A stretch of 64,000 nucleotides of DNA. Origin: Lophius americanus (Eukaryota; Chordata; Actinopteri; Lophiiformes; Lophiidae). Positions 56,601 to 64,000 of this stretch are shown piece by piece. Both the position numbers and the translations under genes were made by a program. Numbering within the stretch: the stretch's first letter is position 1; each line of letters opens with the position of its first letter. The notes under the pieces were generated by a model. It was not told where the DNA came from and ran no database searches. It worked only from the letters and a program-made list of their open reading frames with translations. The stretch spans positions 62,001 through 126,000 of the forward strand of contig JBBDHG010000450.1 of NCBI GenBank assembly GCA_037951165.1. Direction: 5' to 3'.

Positions 56601-59600
56601 GAACAAATGGAGAGAACATCAAACAGCAGTAAGAATGAAGGTGTAAAAGTCAACATACAACCATCTTTGTCTCTTCACTACAGTGCTGTGAAAAGTATTC
56701 AACCACTCCCCTGGGTTCCTCTAGTTTTGTGTGTCTCTCATACGACACTATGGATGATCTTCAAACTCACTTTAATATGAAATACAAAATTAATTTTAAA
56801 TAATAACATCATATCTATAAGTAAATGAATAATTTAAAAAGACAAGAAGGGAATCAAATACATAAACCAACAACAACATTAGGAGAAAACCTCTCGGCGC
56901 ACGGAGAACTGATGATGAAAATCTTTATTGATATATGTTTTGTACTTCATTGAGAGACTAAATGACATAAAAAGGCCAACCCTCCCATTTATCTGGGCTT
57001 TGGACCAGCGGTAGCACTAAGAACCTTTTCTACAGCTCCGCACTGGATTTTTGGTCACGCCCTCTTTTGACGGGGATTCGAACCCCAGTCTCCTGTTCAT
57101 CATCATCTACATATACAATTATCATTTATTTAATTTTCTTAAGTTTCCTCATCGTCTTTTAAGTTACATTAAGTAAAGTTTAGTCATTAATTAGAGGAAA
57201 ACAGCAGTTGGCCCAATACTTCTTCATAGCACAGATCTGCGTGAACTGAAGCTGGCGGTCTGACTGTTATTTACTATCCTGACTGTTGTCCGACGATGAT
57301 TCGTAGCAGGGGATGAATGTTTGGTCCAGGAATGTGACACTAGTCTTGAAGGGAGGCCATGAGAGCTGAAGTAGACAGCCTAGTCATTTCTTCATGGTTG
57401 GCAGGTCTGCATCACCTCTTTTTATTTAACTTGCTGTGTATGTGACTGGCTTTTGTCTTTTTCTCTCCTTCCCTTTTCTCCTTTTCTCTCTGGGTGTGTG
57501 TGGGTGTGTCTTGATTTGAATGCGTGTCTGTCTCCTGTTCTCTTCCGTGATTGGACATTGCCAGGGATCTGGAACAGCCCACCGAGACCTCTGATTCCAT
57601 GTTGGTGGAGGGTTCTGGTGACTTGGAGTAAGGGCCCGCTAGTTTAATATAGCACTAGAGAGATCCATACAAATACAGCACCTCAACATGTTTTTTTCTC
57701 CGACAGGCTCCTATCTTTAGTTGAACACGTGATTAATTCATTCACACATCAGTTAAAGGGGCGTTTGAGGCACATGGTTCCTGGATGTTTACAGTGGATA
57801 ACCTGCTTCCTCTACATTTACGTTGATCCTTTTCATCTTTTCAAGGGAAACATAAATGTTTGCTACCACTCAACCACCATTTCACTCAGCATTGGCAAAA
57901 CATGCCATCTACCTCATTGCTTTAGATTTGTTGTGCGTACCTGTTAGTTTTATCGTTAAATGCATTTTGAAGTCCACTGACTGTGGTGTTCATGAAAATG
58001 AAGAAACCACACAGAAAAAACAACCCCAAAACCCCAAACTGTTAATCCCAAACTGCTGCAGTTTTCAGAGGGACTCTCTGACAAACAGACCCTTGACTTC
58101 CTTGAAGGATGTCTGAAGGCTCATTTAAATTCATTTTTTACTTTCATACAAAAATCCATACATTCGAAAAGACGACAGAGCTATGAGATGGGGAGACAGA
58201 TCTTAAGGACAGAGACAGGAGATGGGGAGACAGATCTTGAGGACAGAGACAGGAGATGGGGAGACGTAGAGACTTTGCAGAATAACCAGCCAAAAGCCGC
58301 TGAAGAAGTCAACAATTCACTTGAGGTTTTATTGTTGCTTGAGGATTCAACTCACCAGTAATAATTACGCTGGTGGCTGCTGACCTGCAAATGTTAGTTG
58401 CTGCTGCTGCTGCATGGGGATCAAACACGACCCACTCTTCTGCCCTCTGGTATATTTAGTGTTTTACCAGTTGCTTTATGTGTTACAGATTTTGCATTTG
58501 GTTTACAGAAGCTTATGGGGTTTGTGATATATGTCAGAACATTTACAGGAGTGTTAGAGATAGTGACGATACTCCCCCAACAGATGTGTTTTGTTTTGCA
58601 CCAAAATCTGGCAAAAACTAACTTAATAGATCTGTCGTCCTCAGTAGAGATCAGTCATGATCAGTCGTCGCCAGTAGAGATCAGTCATGATCATTAGAGA
58701 TCAGTCGTCCTCAGTAGAGATCAGTCATGATCAGTCGTCATGACCATTAGAGATCAGTCGTCCTCAGTAGAGATCAGTCATGATCAGTAGAGATCAGTCA
58801 TCAGTAGAGATCAGTAGAGATCAGTCGTCATCAGTAGAGATCAGTCGTCATCAGTAGAGATCAGTCATGATCAGTAGAGATCAGTCATGATCATTAGAGA
58901 TCAGTCGTCCTCAGTAGAGATCAGTCGTCATCAGTAGAGATCAGTCATCATCAGTAGAGATCAGTCGTCATCAGTAGAGATCAGTCATCATCAGTAGAGA
59001 TCAGTCGTCATCAGTAGAGATCAGTCATGATCAGTTGTCATCACTAGAGATCTTCAGCCATGTATGAAATGTTGTTTTTGGCTTTGAATCCTGCAGTGTT
59101 TCATTGTATCCTTCCTGCATGTCCTCTATAGCCCATCTGTATGCCCATAGTTATAAGTAGTGATATCCCCAAAAAGCAGGGATATAATTACTGATCCTTT
59201 GCCTCAATGTTTAAATGGTGAAATCGGACAGTGACACTCAGCAAAACTGTTAAATCAAAGTTGGAGGTTTACACTATGTGCTCACAGCTCTACTTAGATT
59301 TCTTATAGAACCGAAACCAAAACAATAGAAATAGCCATATACATAGTTGCAGCACTGCAAGCATATTAGACATGGAAGCTAACTCACTGTGAAATGATTA
59401 GCTGTTTTTGTAAAAGCTACTTTTACTAACCTCTGCATTTTCTCTTTTTATTTCCCCGTCTTGTTCCTTCTAACCAACCTCAATCACACTGACAAACCCC
59501 GTGTCTAATCGATGGTTTCTCATCCCCCGTTTCTGGTGCATGCATTCCTTGTTTGCCTTGTTGCCCCTGTATCCATCCCTTCTACCTCCTCGTCCCGGTG

Positions 59601-60843
59601 CTATCCTATGGTCTCTCAGCTCTGCTCCTCCCTCTGACGATCCTGCTGCTCCTCTGTCTGAGGCGGACGAACTCCTCAACAAGTAAGCGCTTTCTCTCAA
59701 TGTTTGCTTTGTCACGAGTGAAACATCAGCCCAGAAACACCTTCGGTAATCTTACGTTTTTCTTGGCAACCGGTGTGAGACTTTAAAAATAAATTTATAG
59801 TTTACGTATTCATTTATAAAGGTTTATAATAGATTGATCCCAAATCAACCTAATATGAATATTGAAGTTATGATTGTTATTTTTTGCCTATATCATTCTG
59901 AAGGGGTTCTCTTCGACTGGGGGTCCGTGTGGCGTGCTGGCAGCCAGCTGACAGTCACTGCACTCTAAGGCTTCTGTTTTTTTATCACTCATCAATTAAC
60001 AACAAACATTATAGATGTCGGTTATCTTCTCACCTACCTTGCTGTCAAACTTTTTTCTATAAACTGTTTGAGCTCCATCCACATCATTTAACACCTTCCA
60101 GCAACTGAACAACTGAAAATGATCAACCAGAAACCTTCAAAACATTTTTCAATGCCAGTCCTCTGGGGACCCTAGAGCAGAAGCCACCAATCTTCACCAA
60201 GATCATTTTTCAGGTGCCAGTTAAGCTGAGATTTACTTTTCCAAAATGTTCCCGCTGAAAAAGTGGATTTCTGAGTAATACTTTTATTATTAAGAATCAG
60301 TCGTTTAATGGGGTTTTAATTGTATTTTTGTGAAGTACAGTGTGAACTGCAACTAAACATGAATTACTCTGCACAGAGCTTTATGCCAAATTAAGCAAAA
60401 ACTTCTAAAAGTCAGTGTGACGCTGTGACAGCAGATTACTGGGATAATATGGCCTGGAGGGAGGCGGGGGTCCCTCCATCAGCTAATGTCCAGTTGGGCA
60501 TTGGGTTGGCCCGGACTACAGGTTCGGCCTGTGATAACTCTGCTACTGGTGAAGGTGAAGGTGGTGTGGGGAAGTTCCTTGCAACCAGACCTCTGCCTGC
60601 CCAACCTGTCCAGCCTCCTCAACCCCTGCCCTCCTTCTTGCCTGCCTGCCCAAGACGCAGATCTAGGAATTCACAGCTGAGCAAATTCCGTTCCGCGGGG
60701 GAAGTGGCGGCACCGGTACTAATCCTCCTGTAGGTTCATCGATGGAAACCTTCTAAACGACTTAAACTTCCTCTTGATTGTCAAGTTTAGTGCTCGAAAA
60801 AAATTAGCTAATGATGAATTATTCTGAGAGAGTGAAAGGTTTT

Positions 60844-60875
<32 letters not shown>

Positions 60876-63367
60876 TTATGTTTCCATAAAAACTACTCAA
60901 AAACATGATAATGAATTACAAAATATCTCATAGAAGGAGCAACTACAAATATACATATACATAATCAGGTTAATATTTGGGATGAATTTTGACGTGATAA
61001 ATGTGAAGTATGTGGTTGTGGGAGATGCTGCAGACGTAACGATGACTACCGTAGTTACCTCTGTCCTGGAAATCTAACCTGTTCCCACCTTAAGAAGAAA
61101 ACATGGGAACTGCCACGGTTTAGTAAACCGAGGCGACTAAATGGGGGCTAAATGGAGAGTGGGCCATCTGTTAACCCTACATGACCGATAAGAAGATTAG
61201 GCTGTCTATCATCCCCAAGGTGACCTTTACGCTGTCCACTAACGCGAGGTGAGCTATCGGGAGAGCGGACTGTCTACTATCCGGAGGAAACTAATAAGGA
61301 GAGGGGCCATCTGCTGTCCTCAGGTGACCTGAGGTATACGGAGAGTATGCTGTCTACCAACCCCAGGCCATCTAATTAGGTGGTCACATGGGTCATGCAG
61401 CTGATCCAGTTCTGTGTTTTCAAGAGTTGACTCGTCGCTTGTAGGCAGAGACAGTGTTGTGATGTACCACCCACTGACATGTTCTGAAACGTCCCATTCA
61501 GAGAGGAAAACTTGTAAAGTGTTTCTATCAGTCTTCAATTGTTCCTATGTTTTAAAATACATGACAGAGTGGCATGGACTAACCCTATATTCGTGTTCCT
61601 GTTCCAGGTTTGTGTGCAAGAACAATGGCGTTCTGTTTGAGAACCAGCTGCTACAGATTGGCATCAAATCAGAGTATCGTCAGAACCTGGGTAAGTTATG
61701 GTTGTCGACTAGAAATTTGGGTATTTCATTTTTTTTTTCACCCAAATGTGATGAGCTTCTAGTATGCCTTCCACTTTTTGGTATAATGGAATATAGGTGT
61801 CCCCTGCCACCGACCATTGATTCATTTCTTCCATTTTTGCCATGGCCATGGTGGAGATAGTCCTCCTGATACCTTCTGGTAGGAGCTGCAGTGTGTCCTA
61901 TGTTACCCTGCTGAACTGTATATTGATAATTTCACCAAGCAGACAAGGCATTGCATCTGCAGAGCGGCACATCTGTTGTTTTATCCAAGAACTTTGTTCA
62001 GGTCTTGATGCAGAAAATAAAATTTGCCCTTTGGTTCAGGTACTAAAATATCAGCCATACCCTAAAACAGTAAACAAGAGCAAGCACTTTTGGGTACGTT
62101 ATAAACACCTTGGAGATTGGTTTCCAGACAATATTAAACTTGTGTTCTCTAAAAGAAGTTAGATATGTCTTAAGTAAGCAAGCTCAGGATCCAATTTGAA
62201 GAACAATCAAATGATGCGTCTCACTATGGGACCATTCACAGACGCTGAGGTGGAAGTTGGTGACCTTCCTCTGTTGAAGTCCCTCACTGGGTATTTAAAC
62301 ACACCGGCTTTTATTGCATCATTTGAGTTCACTAAATAAAGTTGTGTTGAAAGTCAAAGTCTCTTTTGCCCTCTCTCTCACACCCCTCGCCCACCCACTC
62401 TCCCTCTCTCTATCGCTCCCTTCTTCCTTCAAACCCAGCCTGTCAAGGCAGTAGGCCATGTCCACCCTGAGTCTGGACCCATTCAAGGTTTCTGTCCGTT
62501 AAAGGTAGATTTTTTTTTCCCGCCATTGTTGGCAAGTGCTGCTCATGGAGGAATTTGTTGGGTCTCGGTAGAATAATGAATAAAGAGTTTGTTCTAGGCC
62601 TGCTCTTTTTGGAAGACACCTTGAGACAACAGTTGTTGTAAACGGGTGCTATATAAATAACATTTGATTTGATTTATTCTTCTAACACTCTTCGTCTCTG
62701 GCTGGGTTCAGGGTTTGCCAATCCTTGGCTGTCATGTTTACTGGGTTTGTAATATTTCTTACCGTTTACCCCTGTGTGCGTCTCTCTCAGGGAGAATGTA
62801 CCTATTCTATGGCAACAAGACATCGGTGCAGTTTGCCAGCTTCACCACCACAGTCAACTGTCCTGGGGATTTGCAGTCTCATATCCTTCCGGCTTCCCTT
62901 GTGTTTATGTTTCACAGGCCCACATTACGATGTTGATGCTGAAATGATGTTGCATGAAGTAATAGACAACATGTTGTGTATCTGATGATTGTAAATGTCA
63001 GCTGCGTATAGTCATCTATGTGTATGTTAATGGTAAGCCCTGCTACAGTTTGAAAATAGCGAATGGGTTCCCATCCTACAGTGTGAGACACACCCTTTGA
63101 TAACTTCTTGCATTAGAATGTGAACGTATAAAGGCTCAGACTGTCTGTCGGAAGCTGAATCTATACGAAATAGTCAGAGCTTCAGTGCTGGGCTTTGGAT
63201 CAATGTTTGCTGTTACTGCCTGATGTCCTTGACAAAAAGCCACAGCTCAATGTTCAGACCAAACCAGTGGAACCGCTTGTTGAGGGAGGAGCCCAGATCC
63301 AGCAGGTCCTGAACATCGAGTGTCTGACTGACTTTGCTGATGCCCCCCAACTCAACATCAAGTTCAG
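35656..63367 (+). CDS. ap2a1: AP-2 complex subunit alpha-1 (alpha-adaptin), 3' end outside the window
   Basis: Exons: 35656-35722, 39109-39320, 45602-45795, 46328-46457, 46889-46990, 49858-50117, 51706-51874, 52215-52352, 52866-53048, 54225-54322, 54402-54633, 54767-54955, 55059-55213, 59620-59682, 61608-61690, 62791-62880 and 63244-63367. They total 2489 nt, in phase throughout. The product is the large AP-2 subunit linking clathrin to PIP2 and cargo at the plasma membrane. The trunk (about 1-620) is an alpha-solenoid, starting [20 protein letters not shown]. The PIP2-binding Lys55-57, Tyr58 and Lys61 are all present. The hinge (about 620-735) ends with EADELLNK, diagnostic of alpha-1 rather than alpha-2. 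The appendage domain begins at [13 protein letters not shown], and its last roughly 110 residues are off-window. The last intron seen is AT-AC. A further 63-nt cassette exon lies at 57565-57627. Confidence 0.97.
36730..36866 (+). mobile_element. LINE/SINE 3'-tail fragment in ap2a1 intron 1
   Basis: The words CTGGTGACTCGTCCAGGGTG, TCGCCCAATGTAGGCTG, GACCCTGAACAGGATAAGCG and a terminal ATGA/AATG repeat are the standard 3' tail shared by many fish SINEs and their L2-type LINE partners. Confidence 0.75.
40064..40330 (-). mobile_element. RTE-type LINE endonuclease fragment (antisense, ap2a1 intron 2)
   Basis: The - strand frame 40066-40248 reads in part [15 protein letters not shown] and STQVDYNL. 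This resembles the endonuclease region of RTE-clade retrotransposons (conserved AVVNTYF and TQVDYIL blocks). The flanks are degenerate, so it is only a short dead fragment. Confidence 0.6.
42664..43300. repeat. About 130-bp tandem repeat, 3 to 4 units, ap2a1 intron 2
   Basis: Units share CCTAACCATTGGTCGGATTT, AGTCCAAA, GATTCAACTCGAG, TGTCATATTTTACTCA and GGGGGAGCTTTT in that order, at about 42840-42980, 42990-43125, 43126-43280 and partially beyond. Related single units sit at 29255-29375 and 38195-38275. The preceding GATATCCCCGAAAAGC at about 42675 recurs as GATATCCCCAAAAAGC at about 59162. Confidence 0.65.
44150..44780 (-). pseudogene. Antisense Tc1-like transposase remnant, ap2a1 intron 2
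   Basis: Read in antisense, the words TGAAACAATGTTTGGGTA, CATGAATGGCAGGACTCAA, GCATAACATTGCCCAACTCATCACA, split here into shorter parts, AGTGCATCCTGGTGCC, GATGCACCGTGTTCTGACAC and GTGCATCAATGA follow the transposase gene of the Tc1-like family also present at 7559-7893. A small further piece (TATGTGTTCTGATACCTTTC) is at about 42232-42251. Frames are destroyed. Confidence 0.65.
57565..57627 (+). CDS. ap2a1: Candidate 63-nt cassette exon in the ap2a1 hinge
   Basis: CCAG precedes and GTAAGG follows a 63-nt segment with no stop in the ap2a1 frame. It reads [20 protein letters not shown] followed by L and the start of a split codon, an acidic hinge-like peptide. Entry and exit phases are both 2, identical to the exon at 59620-59682, so it can be included or skipped without disturbing the appendage frame. 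Mammalian AP2A1 has a known longer, brain-enriched isoform with a hinge insert. Whether this exon is used is inferred. Confidence 0.6.
58185..58265. repeat. 34-bp tandem repeat
   Basis: Two full 34-bp units beginning GAGATGGGGAGACAGATCTT (58185 and 58219) and a partial third at 58253, inside the ap2a1 hinge intron. Confidence 0.9.
58632..59050. repeat. 20-bp minisatellite (AGTAGAGATCAGTCGTCATC)n
   Basis: About 20 units of 20 bp, with shorter variants such as GATCAGTCATGATCAGT interspersed. It lies between the two ap2a1 hinge cassette exons. It is rich in GATC and TGATCA palindromes, so local hairpins are possible in the transcript. Confidence 0.93.
60842..60885. repeat. (TA)n microsatellite
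   Basis: Imperfect TATATA runs in an ap2a1 intron. Confidence 0.9.
61140..61385. repeat. Degenerate 35-42-bp tandem repeat
   Basis: The motif (G)CTGTCTACTATCCCCAGGTG and its variants recurs at about 61163, 61200, 61232, 61267, 61306 and 61349, with GGAGAG between copies. It is strongly diverged and sits about 220 bp upstream of the ap2a1 exon at 61608. Confidence 0.55.
62360..62682 (+). mobile_element. Fish retroposon 3' region
   Basis: GCCTGTCAAGGCAGTAGGCC, CACCCTGAGTCTGG, GCTGCTCATGGAGGAATTTG, TTGGGTCTCGGTAGAATAAT, TAGGCCTGCTCTTTTTGGAA and GCTATATAAATAACATTTGA follow the standard 3' region of an abundant fish non-LTR retroposon. It ends about 110 bp before ap2a1 exon 16. Confidence 0.75.
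62881..63243 (+). other. ap2a1: U12-type AT-AC intron of ap2a1
   Basis: The intron begins ATATCCTTCC, the exact minor-spliceosome 5' site. It ends ...AAAAAGCCAC, with the branch-point-like TCCTTGAC at 63226-63233 and its branch adenosine 11 nt from the end. These are the canonical U12 features. Joining CAG TCT C to AG CTC AAT restores the frame LQSQLNVQTK. No GT-AG alternative nearby keeps phase. Confidence 0.88.
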
Positions 63368-63659
63368 GTAAGCTTTACCAAATAATAATAATAATAATAA
63401 TACATTTAATTTATAATAGTGGGGCAAAGAGGGGAACATGGCCCGGTGTTTGATGACCGATGAGAGCTCCTGTTCGACGTGCTAAAAACCTTACGGCAGA
63501 ACTTTACCACACGTTGAATCGCAATAAAATTGTTAAAGTTTAAAATCTTCATTTATATACATTATGTTATTTGTCGAGTTAAAAATAATTAACTAGTTTC
63601 AGTCTGGATTCTGAATAGCACCAAAAGTCAAAGTGAAAAAATGAAAATCCCATGCTGAT

Positions 63660-64000
63660 TCAATTTTCATGCTTTACACACGACAGCTCCTAATGTTGCT
63701 CTGTCGTGTTTACTGCCTCCGCGTGCTTTTATGCTCTCCCGACAATCTTTGGACATGCTCCTGATGAGACGGTGGATGATCTCCTGGCTATTGTCCTCCC
63801 AGACTTGGATCGGGTCCTCAGTGAGCTGCCGTACAGTCACTGGTGCTACTTGGAGCCGTTGGATGTACGATACCAAATGCTCCAGAGGTTCTCGATTGGA
63901 TTCATGACTGACTTGTGTGACAGCCATTCAAACGCATCAATACCTTCATCCAGGAACCGCCTACAATCTGATCACATGTGGCAAGGGATTGTCCTGGATC
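63660..64000 (-). pseudogene. Tc1-like transposase, C-terminal part, cut by the right edge
   Basis: On the - strand, the frame ending at 63667 contains EPLEHLVSYIQRLQVAP, QLTEDPIQVWED and QEIIHRLIRSM. These match the C-terminus of a fish Tc1-like transposase (the region after the NPIEHLW motif). A frameshift is needed to link it to further similarity at 63930-64000 (CTTCATCCAGGAACCGCC, ATTGTCCTGGATC in antisense). It lies in the ap2a1 intron after exon 17 and continues beyond the window. Confidence 0.75.

Noticed and set aside
57050..57100. tRNA-like T-arm on the minus strand (GGGGTTCGAATCCCCGTC)
   Set aside because: A good B-box-like sequence, but no A box, anticodon arm or acceptor stem could be matched. 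It is at most a degenerate tRNA-SINE scrap.
60425..60733. 102-codon open frame in the ap2a1 intron after exon 14, considered as another cassette exon
   Set aside because: With an acceptor at the CAG before 60415 the ap2a1 frame reaches TAA within a few codons. The open frame is out of phase and has no suitable splice pair.

Overview
This window is chromosomal DNA from a ray-finned (teleost) fish. The evidence is vertebrate-type exon/intron genes, whose proteins are nearly identical to those of mammals, set in AT-rich intergenic DNA full of fish-typical repeats: Tc1-like transposons, tRNA-derived SINEs, an L2/CR1/Rex1-type LINE, an RTE fragment and long satellites. There are no bacterial operons or CRISPR arrays and no complete RNA gene that I can support.

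Layout. Positions 1 to about 10.1 kb hold no convincing gene. They contain satellites (a 22-bp repeat at the left edge, a 27-bp coding-like minisatellite at 158-425, a CACACAGCTA-type array at 3.4-4.1 kb, an ATT microsatellite, and a 1-kb array of 22-bp units at 8.6-9.6 kb), one SINE, an unclassified dispersed repeat and a deleted Tc1-like element. From about 10.1 to 13.7 kb lies a gene for an AMIGO-family LRR/Ig cell-adhesion protein on the + strand. Its whole coding region is in one exon (11798-13309), and a non-coding 5' exon near 10.1-10.3 kb is inferred. Positions 13.7-25 kb are again gene-poor, with three Tc1-like remnants and a LINE remnant.

Positions 25.07-31.7 kb hold prmt1 on the - strand, complete in ten coding exons (348 aa), with a candidate 21-nt in-frame microexon. 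Positions 34.9 kb to the right edge hold ap2a1 (alpha-adaptin of the AP-2 clathrin adaptor) on the + strand. Seventeen coding exons (829 complete codons) were placed at splice-site resolution, and the C-terminal appendage exons lie beyond the window. The prmt1 and ap2a1 transcripts point away from each other, about 3.4 kb apart, and both upstream regions carry CRE/ATF-like sites. PRMT1 and AP2A1 are also close together on human 19q13.33, so this is conserved linkage.

The most interesting points are: (1) an AT-AC intron in ap2a1 with a perfect U12-type 5' site and branch point; (2) two 63-nt exons of the same phase in the ap2a1 hinge, each skippable in frame; (3) the prmt1 microexon; (4) an AMIGO gene beside prmt1/ap2a1, possibly an extra AMIGO1 duplicate; and (5) satellites with higher-order structure. 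The three genes share no pathway that the sequence reveals: one is a neuronal-type adhesion receptor, one a protein arginine methyltransferase, and one an endocytic adaptor subunit.
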